NCBI RefSeq assembly: GCF_007097485.1
Contig: NZ_VKDE01000003.1
Coordinates: 124,001-188,000, forward strand
Length of the DNA stretch: 64,000 nt
Direction of reading: 5' to 3'
DNA from: Carboxylicivirga sp. M1479
Lineage (GTDB): Bacteria; Bacteroidota; Bacteroidia; Bacteroidales; Marinilabiliaceae
The first letter of the stretch is position 1, and the number at the start of each line of letters is the position of its first letter. This document shows positions 45,300-53,987 of the stretch, one piece after another. Position numbers and translations under genes: made by a program. The notes beneath the pieces are model-generated. The model was not told the DNA's origin and did not search any database. It was given only the letters and a program-made list of their open reading frames with translations.

Positions 45300-46745
45300 A
45301 TGAAGAAGATATTTATAATACACCTGTTATTTGCGTCACTAGTGCTGGTTTCGTGCGAAGATTTCTTCGATTTAAAACCGCATAGTAGTACCGAAGAAAG
45401 TGAAATACTTAAGGATGAGGATGATGCGCAAACACTTCTGTATGGCATGTACTCAACGTTTAAGTCAGGCTCATCCTATGGTAAAACCCTGACGGTGTTA
45501 ACTGATATAATGACCGATGCCACACTCGCTACATCTGACTTTTCAAATCAGATGGGAAACATGTATGCCTGGAACATACAGCCGGGTATTGGTGAGATAG
45601 GTGGTTTGTGGGGTAACCACTATAGTGGTATTTACCTGACCAACAAGATTATCAATAACATTGATGGTATCGAAGGTGAGAAAGCCAATCTTGAGCGTAT
45701 TAAAGGAGAAGCCTTAGTAGGAAGGGCCTTATTTCATTATAACCTGGTCAAGTTCTTTGCCAAGGCCTATGACCTTAATACGGCCGCTACTGATTTAGGT
45801 GTGCCTTATATGACTGAAAATGTTATTAGTCAGCCAACGCGTGATGCTGTAAGCACCGTTTATGCAGCTATCAAGAGTGATTTGGAAGCAGCTGTTGAGC
45901 TATTGCCAAATAATCCTCAATCAGATACAGAGTTCTTTACCAGGCATTTTGCCAACGGTTTATTGGCGCGTATCTCACTTGATATGAGAGATTACGATGG
46001 GGCTATTAATTATTCAGAAGACGTGATTAACAATAGTGGTTGTAGACTTCTAGGTGGCAATGCCTTTATTAATATGTGGACCCATGATTCGGGGAATGAG
46101 ATTATTTGGAAGGTAGGATACACTGATACCGATAAAGGTGATGCACCGGGTTACAACTTCTTAAACAGAAATTATGAAACGAGTCTGCCATACCCGGATT
46201 ATATTCCAGCTAACTGGTTATTGAATCTATATAATCAGGTGACGGACATAAGGTTTTATACTTATTTTAAAGAATCTGCCACTGCATTTGGCTGGAGTGG
46301 TTATCTTGTTAATAAGTTCCCTTATAATCCGGAATTACCACCATTTAGGGCTGGTTTAAATATGCCGAAACCAATGCGACTGGCAGAGATGTATCTTATT
46401 CGTGCCGAAGCCTATGCCATGAAAGATATGGATAAAGATGCTGCCATTGCCTTGAATTCCCTTCTTGATTATCGTCTTTATCCTAATCCTGGTGTTATTG
46501 AAAAAGGTGATGATTTAAAAGAATTAATTGCTGAAGAGCGCATTAAAGAGCTGATTTATGAAGGCTTTTACTACCACGATTTAAAGCGCTCAGGTTTGGG
46601 CTTTGAGCGTGTTCCACAGGAGAATACATCCGCTGCCAATGATCTTAGAATAGCTACGGGTGATTTCCGCTGGATATGGCCAATCCCAACCAGCGAGCTA
46701 AATGGAAACAGTGAGATTGAGCAAAACGAAGGCTATGAAAATTAA
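45300..46745 (+). CDS. SusD/RagB-like substrate-binding lipoprotein
   Basis: A 481-residue SusD-family lipoprotein (MKKIFIIHLLFASLVLVSC, C19) that caps the upstream SusC. Typical segments are DDAQTLLYGMYSTF near 43, RIKGEALVGRALFHYNLVKFFAKAY near 138 and the late LIAEERIKELIYEGFYYHDLKRSG. It is shorter than the glucan-locus SusD (582 residues) and clearly a different subgroup. It lies 20 bp after susC. Bound ligand is unknown; the protease and T9SS modules nearby point to protein or glycoprotein fragments. Confidence 0.95.
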   Translation: MKKIFIIHLLFASLVLVSCEDFFDLKPHSSTEESEILKDEDDAQTLLYGMYSTFKSGSSYGKTLTVLTDIMTDATLATSDFSNQMGNMYAWNIQPGIGEIGGLWGNHYSGIYLTNKIINNIDGIEGEKANLERIKGEALVGRALFHYNLVKFFAKAYDLNTAATDLGVPYMTENVISQPTRDAVSTVYAAIKSDLEAAVELLPNNPQSDTEFFTRHFANGLLARISLDMRDYDGAINYSEDVINNSGCRLLGGNAFINMWTHDSGNEIIWKVGYTDTDKGDAPGYNFLNRNYETSLPYPDYIPANWLLNLYNQVTDIRFYTYFKESATAFGWSGYLVNKFPYNPELPPFRAGLNMPKPMRLAEMYLIRAEAYAMKDMDKDAAIALNSLLDYRLYPNPGVIEKGDDLKELIAEERIKELIYEGFYYHDLKRSGLGFERVPQENTSAANDLRIATGDFRWIWPIPTSELNGNSEIEQNEGYEN

Positions 46746-46746
46746 A

Positions 46747-47769
46747 ATGGATTTAACGATGATGAATAGATATAAAAATAAATTGACAATATTCTTGGGT
46801 ATTATTCTCATGCTGACGTCCTGTAAAGAGACAGAAACAACGGTATATGATGGTCCTAGTTTAGTTCACTTTATTACTCCGTGGGGTGAGCTGTCAGTGA
46901 GGGACAATAACCCTGAAATGCCTATCAGTATTGGTACTACCTCAGCCGTTGAATATGATCGTCATTATTCGATTGAAGTAGTTAGGGCACAAACTTTAGA
47001 TGAAGCAATAGAAGGGCGAGAATATGAGATAGTAGATGATTTGGTAACGATTCCAGCAGGAGAGGTATTAGGCGAATTTACTGTTCGTGGCCTTTTTGAA
47101 GGGGTTACTGAGGCAGGCACCTACGCAACTTTTACCATTGCACCACAGGAAGATGATCTTGCTGATTTTGATAACGAGTACACATTGGAGCTGATGAAGT
47201 TTTGTGACTTCTCTCATAATGCCTTTATGGGGCAATATGATGTAGAGGAATCGTCCTATTTCTTCGGAAATAACAAATCCTTCTTAAGAACAGATGCAGG
47301 TAGTTTAGATACAACGATTTTGGTTAATAATTTATGGAGTTATGGAGCCGAAGCCTGGGAGGCTTACCTTGAAGGTATGTTTCAAAAATCAATCGATTTT
47401 GAAATTCTGCCCATTGAAATACATTTTGATAATGAGCTGGCAATCTGTAGCATTCCTAAGCAAGCATTTATCATTAATGAAAACTTGGAGGGCGACACCA
47501 TGTATATTGGTAGCTTTTATAATCCTGGTTTTGGAGCTGATGGGATTGGTGAAATTAACAGTTGTTTTGGAAGTATTGAAGATTTGGATTACTGGTTTTT
47601 CAGTCCTGACTCTATGCAAGTGTATGATGCCGTGTTTAAAAGTAATTGGGAGTTGTATACGGGAGCAGAATCTGGTTTGGCATCTGAAATGACCAATGTT
47701 TTTCCTTCAACGCTTAATCTTTTGGAGAGTCAGCTAAAATCAATAAAGCAACAATTAATCGTAGAGTAA
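46747..47769 (+). CDS. DUF4843-like surface lipoprotein
   Basis: The frame extends upstream to 46702, overlapping susD, but the ATG at 46747, one base after the susD stop, gives a lipoprotein (MDLTMMNRYKNKLTIFLGIILMLTSC) and is chosen; MNRYKNK at 46762 is also possible. The product is 340 residues. The pattern TTVYDGPSLVHF, VPISIGTT-like strands and AEYDRHYSIEV-type residues resemble DUF4843, a lipoprotein family found just after SusD in ECF-regulated SusCD loci. It is probably an accessory surface-binding subunit. No catalytic motif is visible. Confidence 0.7.
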   Translation: MDLTMMNRYKNKLTIFLGIILMLTSCKETETTVYDGPSLVHFITPWGELSVRDNNPEMPISIGTTSAVEYDRHYSIEVVRAQTLDEAIEGREYEIVDDLVTIPAGEVLGEFTVRGLFEGVTEAGTYATFTIAPQEDDLADFDNEYTLELMKFCDFSHNAFMGQYDVEESSYFFGNNKSFLRTDAGSLDTTILVNNLWSYGAEAWEAYLEGMFQKSIDFEILPIEIHFDNELAICSIPKQAFIINENLEGDTMYIGSFYNPGFGADGIGEINSCFGSIEDLDYWFFSPDSMQVYDAVFKSNWELYTGAESGLASEMTNVFPSTLNLLESQLKSIKQQLIVE

Positions 47770-47791
47770 AAAAAATATAAATATAGAAGTC

Positions 47792-48247
47792 ATGTATAAG
47801 ATTATATCAAAATTATCAGTCCTAATGCTATTGGCAATTGTAATGGTTGCATGTGGTAAAGAAGAAAGAGATAGTGAAGCACCAATAGTGGAAATTATTA
47901 AACCTGTAGATGGTGATTCGTTTACTTTCGGTAAGTCGGTATTGTTTACAGGTCAATTTTTTGACAATGAAGCTTTAAAAGATTGTGAGATAATACTAAG
48001 CTATAATGGGGCAGAGAAAAGTGCCGGATTAAAAGGACTTGAAAGCCCTTGGGAGGCTGTTAATAGGGGCGATGCTATTTTATTTAGTGCTGAAGAGCTA
48101 ACATCAGCCATGAGAGAGGATATTCAATTGTTCGGAGAAGCTGTGCCTATTTGCCTTTCCGGTAGTTACACCATTACTTTTATCGCCAGTGATCTTTCTG
48201 GGAATAAGACTGAAGAAAGTGTTGATATAAATATCACCATTTATTAA
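47792..48247 (+). CDS. Small Ig-like lipoprotein (DUF4625-like)
   Basis: A 151-residue lipoprotein (MYKIISKLSVLMLLAIVMVAC, C21). The mature chain is one beta-sandwich: SEAPIVEIIKPVDGDSF, then FTGQFFDNEALKDCEIILSY and a final SYTITFIASDLSGNKTEESVDINI. This is the pattern of Ig-like DUF4625-type proteins in Bacteroidota SusCD loci. Position suggests a surface-exposed accessory binding protein. The family label is tentative. Confidence 0.65.
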   Translation: MYKIISKLSVLMLLAIVMVACGKEERDSEAPIVEIIKPVDGDSFTFGKSVLFTGQFFDNEALKDCEIILSYNGAEKSAGLKGLESPWEAVNRGDAILFSAEELTSAMREDIQLFGEAVPICLSGSYTITFIASDLSGNKTEESVDINITIY

Positions 48248-48287
48248 GGGATGATTTATCAAGTTGTATAAGTCATACATACACATG

Positions 48288-48350
48288 CTTTAAGACCTAT
48301 AAATTTTTTACTTATCAAACATTAAGCGTGAAAAATTTATGGGCTTAAAG
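48288..48350. terminator. Long imperfect A/T-rich hairpin after the SusCD lipoprotein genes
   Basis: Arms of about 23 nt (CTTTAAGACCTATAAATTTT... and ...AAAAATTTATGGGCTTAAAG) pair with few mismatches. It may separate the importer genes from the large T9SS protein genes. Confidence 0.5.
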
Positions 48351-48387
48351 TGATTATATCAAGTAAGATAAACTAATTGCAAATTCT

Positions 48388-51300
48388 ATGAGCAAATTAA
48401 TATTAAAATATTTATTTAGTACAATCTCTGTATTTATACTATTAGGGCTTGTCGCTAATGCTCAATCTACGGACTATGATTTTTATTCTTCATTAGAGGA
48501 AGAACCTATACCGAAGATTTATCAGGGTGAACCGGCTGCAGTGCCGCCCCAATTAAAAGGTACAAGTACGTTTGTGGAAATTGGTGAATTTTCAGGTTGG
48601 AGCAACGGGATGATACCATTAAACCAGCATTCTGATTGTACGCTATCTCAAACCATTTATTTTCAAAGTGAAATTAACGTAAGAAATAAACGGATTAAGA
48701 GTTTATATTATTATGTAGTTGGTGAGGAAAACTGGTCGAATACTACTGAAATATATATGGGCCACACCAAAGCTACTGAGCTTGAGAGGGGGCTTTTGCC
48801 TGCTGAAAATTTCACGCGTGTATTTAAGGGTGAGATATCCACATCCACACCAACTGGATGGTTAAAGATTGATTTAACCTACCCCTTTGAATACAATAAC
48901 ACCGATAATTTAGTAATTGCATGGGTAGATAATGATCAGATTAATATTGTACCTTCCTATTTTTACCTCACAGCAACGGGGGAAAATGATCTTGGTCCCT
49001 TATTATCTTTCAGAGATTTTGGTGTTTCTCCAAGACCCTTTGGAACACATGAAGAGGGCGGGAGACCATGGAATAGCAGACCAGATGTCCGCATTGAGTT
49101 TGAGGATATCCCTGCAAGGCCTATATTACAATATACACCTGAAAAATTAGACATTGTTTATTTTTCAGATATTGGTGAAATACCTACAGAAACAACAAAG
49201 CAGCATTCGTTTGATTTAAAAAACCTTGGTAATACAGCAGTAACCATCAATGGGCTGGAGTTTGATGAGTTACAGGATGAGTATGCATACGATGGCGGTA
49301 ATATAACGTTAGCTCCCGGCCAGACAGAGAGTATTCCCATTAGTTTTACACCATCTGCACGTGGTGACTATTATACCAATGTAAAATTGATTACAGATAT
49401 CCCTGTTGATGGCGACTCTACGATTGTATTACGATCAACTGTATACCCGCGCGGCCATTTATACCAGGGCTGGGAACACACCACTATAGAAGATTTTCCC
49501 GGGAATCATTGGACCTTCAGTGAGAATGATATACCGTTTGAAGAGGTGTTAAATAACTGGAGGCTAGGATATGATGATTACCCTGAAGCATTTTCTTATG
49601 ATCGCTATAACTTATTAATGACTGTTTACACCGATTATGTAGATACATTAATAACACCAGCCCTTGATATACAGGCCGGAGGGATGGACAGCATTACCTT
49701 TTATGGTCGTTCGCATTCTTATGGAAATTCTTCGATGCCAATTGTTATTTCTAAAGATAAAGAAAATTGGTCACTACTTGAGGAAATCGAATTTGAAGAG
49801 TGGGATCTTCTAGGGGCTTATCCGCAAGATAGGTTCAAGAGATATTCAATTAACTTTCCGGATTCAATAGTTGGTAAGCATTATATTGGCTTTGTTAGCA
49901 AAGGTAATATGGCATACCTTGACAAGATAGAAGGGCCAAAACTGTTTATTTCTGATGCTGATCTATTGATAGCCTCATTAGAGGCTGATAATGCGCTGGC
50001 CTTGGATAAGGATAATGTCTTTACCCTGACCATTGAGAATCTTGGTTTACCTGTTGGTTATAGTGATTATACCATACAGTTATTTGATGCCAATAGTCCG
50101 GATGTGCCGATCAAAGAAATGCCTGGCGAAGCCATTGATATACTGAGTAAAGTAAGTGTTGATTTTATCTGGCATCCCACTGTAGAGGGAGCCTATGATA
50201 TCTTCTTTAAGATTTTATTGACTGGTGATGAGCAACCAGAAAATAACCTATCCGAGATAGTGCCAGTTAATGTGTATGATGGTAATTTAGAGGGGTATGA
50301 GGTTAATGGAGGAGAGGATGAGTCGGATGTTTATTATCCGATGAATTTTAATTTCATGGTGAATTTGGCACAAGGTATTTATTTCCCCGATGAATTGAGT
50401 TTTGGTAAAACTGAGATTTATGAAATGAATTTTGAAGTGGATGTGGATGGTTTTGTTCCTGGTCAGAAATTTAAAGTCTGGATTGGAGAGACGGAAAAAG
50501 AAAGTCTTGAAGATGGTATGATTCCGGCTTCGGAATTGACATTAGTATACGAAAGTGATAGTATCGATTTTCAACCAGGTAAGCAAACTATACGTGTTCC
50601 GTTTAAAGAGCCTTATCAATACACTGGTAAAAACCTTGTATTTATGCTTCATAAACAGATGGTTAAATCATGGTACAGTGGTTTAACGGAATATAAAGTA
50701 AGCCATACACCGGAACGAGCCAATAGAAGTGTTAGTTACCTGGCCCGTTATGAAGATGCTGATCCTTATAATCCACCAAGTGGCAAATTGGTTTGGAACC
50801 CTAATGAAACGACCTATCAGCAACACTTTTTAAGTTATTATATGGATGCTACCTTCTTTTTTAATAAAGAAGGATTAGGCGTCGTAGATGGCAAAGTGAC
50901 TGATGTAGAAGGAGTGGCTATAGAAGGTGTTAAGATTACGGAACGAGCTTCAACTATAAAAGCAATAAGTGACGAAAGTGGATTTTATCAGTTTGATTAC
51001 CTTAATGAAGGCCCCACTACGTTTAATGCTATTAAGTTTGGTTATAGTGATTTAAGCAATGATGTATTTGTTGCAGGTAATTACTATCAGAACGTTGACT
51101 TAATAATGCATCAAAGGCCAAAGTATGAAGTAATAGGTCGCCTTGTGGATTTTCGCAATCAACCGATTAATGAAGCTTTAATTACTTTAAATGGTTACGA
51201 TTTATACACCGGAAGTACCGGTGTTGATGGGGTGTTTTTTGATGATAGTGATACTTCAAATATAAAAGCATATAGTAGTACGCAACCATATGTACTTCGC

Positions 51301-53922
51301 ATTGAAAAATATGGATATGAAGATTACTATGATACAATAGCAATTGAAGATGCTGCTATTAATCTTGGAGATATTCAGTTAACAGAGATTACGGGGCATA
51401 ATGCCGAAGTTAAAGCTAGCGTTGCTGCTACCGGAGAAGACATGAATATTAACTGGACTTCACCCAAACCGGCGTTAGCACATTATTTCAGGTACGATTC
51501 AGGCCTGCTTCATGATGAGCCGAACTACATCGGGTATACATCCTCAGATAAGGCCTTAATTGGAAATGCTTTTAAGAATGAAGCATTAATTACAGATATC
51601 GAGTTTTATTTATATGATTCGAAAAGAACAGAATCGTTGAAAATATTTATCCTTGGATTAAATAGTATTGGGGCTCCAGATAAGGATAATATATTATATG
51701 AGTCTGACTCAATTAATGTTATTAAAAACGATTGGAATAAGTTTACTCTTGAAACGGCCGTCTATGCCGAAAATGGATTTTTTGTAGGATTTAATTGTGC
51801 TGGTTTCTTAGGCCTTGGAAAATGTCAGAATACCGAAGAATATCCATTTCAGAAGAAATCAAACTATTTAAGTGCGAATGTTGATGATCGTGAATTTATT
51901 GGTCATTTCTTTCCACTTGAACTAGACTTAAAAACGCCAAATGAAAATTTTATGGTGAGGGCCAATGGCTACAACTATGGCAGCCTTAGCTATGATTTTC
52001 TTCCATCAACTGAAAATAAAAGCCTCGTTCAGCAAACGATGCTTAAATCAGCTGCTCAACTAAAAGCTGGTGAGGTTGATAGCTATACTTTATATCGTTT
52101 CTCCAACGAGCATATTAATAATCCGGAATTATGGACATTAGTCGCTGAGAATTTAACGGATACCTTTTATGTGGATACCGAGTGGAACAATTTATCCCGG
52201 GGAAGTTATCGTTATGCGATAGAAAGCAAATTCAATACTGGTCATCAGAGCTTTAAGCGAAAGTCTAATGTCGTAGGAAAGGATATGAGCCGTGAGCTTG
52301 AAATTAATGTAACTCTTCCTGATAAAATGTTAAATGAAGCTACAATGGTGAAATTAACAAGAATCGACATTTTTAATGGAGAAAGTGTTGTTCTTAATGG
52401 TGCAAGTTCACAACTAAGAACGAACTTGTGGCGAGGTAGTTTCAAATTGGAGGTGACACATCCTAATTGCGTTAAATACATTGAAAATATAGACTTAAAC
52501 GTAAGTGAAGGGACGTTTATTAAGGATGTTACGCTTGAAAACGCCCTTTATGCTCCGGTTAATGTTGATGCGAAGGTTAGTAGCAATAATAGTATTGACT
52601 TAATGTGGGAAAGTTACCCTTCTGATACCATTCAATATGATGATGGATCCGTTGAGTACGGTTTCTTTTTCTTGCCGGGCAATATTGGTGAGTTTGGTAA
52701 TAGATATCACACAGATACCCCAATAGTCATTAAAGAGTTGTTGGTATATAGTTATGAGCATTTATATACTCTATCAGGTAATAAAGTTACTGCACGCATA
52801 TACAATGCACAACATGAGTTACTAGCCGAGAGTGCATCGTTTGAACTTTCGTTAAACGGTTGGACAACTGTCAGTATACCTAATATAAAGGTATACGATA
52901 CCTACTATGTGATGGTTAGTTGGGACGATTTTATCAAGCCAACGGCATTGCTGGCATTAGATGCAAATGGTTCATTAGCTCATGAGAATGAAGCTGCAGT
53001 GGTTAAAGATGAAATGAATTTCTTTAAGGAGTTCGGTTCTGTTGGAGGCCGAAGCGGTGCATTCTTAATACGACCAATCGCGCTTAGTGGAGCCGAGGAT
53101 CTAAAATCAAACTCATTAAAATCAATAACGACTGACCACGATAGAGAAGGTGTTGAATACCTGGCACCTGTATTCTTGGAGCATGAGGCCAGCATAAGGG
53201 CCACAGAACCTAAGCCCAAGACAATGCTGAAGTCTACTATTGAAACCTATCATGTTTATCAGGATGATATGTCAATACCTTATTATTCTGACCTTATTGG
53301 AAAAGGATTCTCGTTTGATAATATCAATGCGCAGCAATATACACTCGGGGTCTCGCAGGTTAATCTGTGGGGCGAATCAGATATCGCTGCGATAACGGTT
53401 GAATTTGATGGTTCTAAAAGTGATGCCACACTCGAATCGTTTAGTCTTGATGGCGTTAAGTATACAGGATTTGCACCTGACAAGTTTAATTACATTATAG
53501 GTGTTGATGATCATGTAAATGTGTATCCAACAGTGACAGCAATTGCTAAGGATTATGAAGGCGCGACAGTAACTATTACCGGAGGTGATACTGAGGAATA
53601 TGTTAATATACACGTATTGGCTCAGGATAAGTTGACCAGCAATACCTATTCAATATTGTTTACCAAGAAAACAGGAGTAGAGGATACTCAGCTTGATAAA
53701 ATTAAAGTCTACCCAAATCCTGCAAAAGGTATGGTGTATATCGAAAATGCCGGAGCATGTAATGTCGAAGTCTTTAATATGTCGGGAGTGGTTGTTTTAA
53801 AACGTAAAGTATCTGACAGAGGAGAGATCAACCTAAGCTCTTGTGCTGAAGGAGTATACTTCATGCATTTCACTGATGCTTATGGATATACAAGAGTTAA
53901 GCGCCTTGTCAATCTAAAATAA
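48388..53922 (+). CDS. Giant modular T9SS-sorted surface protein (1844 aa)
   Basis: A secreted protein with signal peptide (ILLGLVANA-Q). Visible modules: an N-terminal beta-sandwich (about 60-240); an Ig-like domain (about 245-350); a choice-of-anchor/MAM-like domain starting GWEHTTIEDFPGNHW (about 360-525); a CARDB-like domain (about 530-645); a second beta-sandwich (about 645-830); two carboxypeptidase-regulatory-like repeats (about 832 and 913); two further sandwich modules (about 1010-1210 and 1390-1580) separated by FnIII-like stretches; a cadherin-like beta-sandwich (about 1678-1755); and a C-terminal type A sorting domain (VYPNPAKG, about 1768-1844). No catalytic motif was found. Homologous modules occur in the next two proteins. 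It is probably a surface adhesin or substrate-binding scaffold. Confidence 0.85.
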   Translation: MSKLILKYLFSTISVFILLGLVANAQSTDYDFYSSLEEEPIPKIYQGEPAAVPPQLKGTSTFVEIGEFSGWSNGMIPLNQHSDCTLSQTIYFQSEINVRNKRIKSLYYYVVGEENWSNTTEIYMGHTKATELERGLLPAENFTRVFKGEISTSTPTGWLKIDLTYPFEYNNTDNLVIAWVDNDQINIVPSYFYLTATGENDLGPLLSFRDFGVSPRPFGTHEEGGRPWNSRPDVRIEFEDIPARPILQYTPEKLDIVYFSDIGEIPTETTKQHSFDLKNLGNTAVTINGLEFDELQDEYAYDGGNITLAPGQTESIPISFTPSARGDYYTNVKLITDIPVDGDSTIVLRSTVYPRGHLYQGWEHTTIEDFPGNHWTFSENDIPFEEVLNNWRLGYDDYPEAFSYDRYNLLMTVYTDYVDTLITPALDIQAGGMDSITFYGRSHSYGNSSMPIVISKDKENWSLLEEIEFEEWDLLGAYPQDRFKRYSINFPDSIVGKHYIGFVSKGNMAYLDKIEGPKLFISDADLLIASLEADNALALDKDNVFTLTIENLGLPVGYSDYTIQLFDANSPDVPIKEMPGEAIDILSKVSVDFIWHPTVEGAYDIFFKILLTGDEQPENNLSEIVPVNVYDGNLEGYEVNGGEDESDVYYPMNFNFMVNLAQGIYFPDELSFGKTEIYEMNFEVDVDGFVPGQKFKVWIGETEKESLEDGMIPASELTLVYESDSIDFQPGKQTIRVPFKEPYQYTGKNLVFMLHKQMVKSWYSGLTEYKVSHTPERANRSVSYLARYEDADPYNPPSGKLVWNPNETTYQQHFLSYYMDATFFFNKEGLGVVDGKVTDVEGVAIEGVKITERASTIKAISDESGFYQFDYLNEGPTTFNAIKFGYSDLSNDVFVAGNYYQNVDLIMHQRPKYEVIGRLVDFRNQPINEALITLNGYDLYTGSTGVDGVFFDDSDTSNIKAYSSTQPYVLRIEKYGYEDYYDTIAIEDAAINLGDIQLTEITGHNAEVKASVAATGEDMNINWTSPKPALAHYFRYDSGLLHDEPNYIGYTSSDKALIGNAFKNEALITDIEFYLYDSKRTESLKIFILGLNSIGAPDKDNILYESDSINVIKNDWNKFTLETAVYAENGFFVGFNCAGFLGLGKCQNTEEYPFQKKSNYLSANVDDREFIGHFFPLELDLKTPNENFMVRANGYNYGSLSYDFLPSTENKSLVQQTMLKSAAQLKAGEVDSYTLYRFSNEHINNPELWTLVAENLTDTFYVDTEWNNLSRGSYRYAIESKFNTGHQSFKRKSNVVGKDMSRELEINVTLPDKMLNEATMVKLTRIDIFNGESVVLNGASSQLRTNLWRGSFKLEVTHPNCVKYIENIDLNVSEGTFIKDVTLENALYAPVNVDAKVSSNNSIDLMWESYPSDTIQYDDGSVEYGFFFLPGNIGEFGNRYHTDTPIVIKELLVYSYEHLYTLSGNKVTARIYNAQHELLAESASFELSLNGWTTVSIPNIKVYDTYYVMVSWDDFIKPTALLALDANGSLAHENEAAVVKDEMNFFKEFGSVGGRSGAFLIRPIALSGAEDLKSNSLKSITTDHDREGVEYLAPVFLEHEASIRATEPKPKTMLKSTIETYHVYQDDMSIPYYSDLIGKGFSFDNINAQQYTLGVSQVNLWGESDIAAITVEFDGSKSDATLESFSLDGVKYTGFAPDKFNYIIGVDDHVNVYPTVTAIAKDYEGATVTITGGDTEEYVNIHVLAQDKLTSNTYSILFTKKTGVEDTQLDKIKVYPNPAKGMVYIENAGACNVEVFNMSGVVVLKRKVSDRGEINLSSCAEGVYFMHFTDAYGYTRVKRLVNLK

Positions 53923-53934
53923 TTAAACCGTAAT

Positions 53935-53967
53935 AATAAGGAAGGGAGTAAATCCCCTTCCTTATTT
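53935..53967 (+). terminator. Hairpin between the first and second large T9SS genes
   Basis: AATAAGGAAGGG (53935-53946) pairs perfectly with CCCTTCCTTATT (53955-53966) over an 8-base loop, followed by TATTC. It lies 12 bp after the stop and may be a terminator or partial attenuator. Confidence 0.75.
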
Positions 53968-53987
53968 ATTCACTAAAAGTAAATACT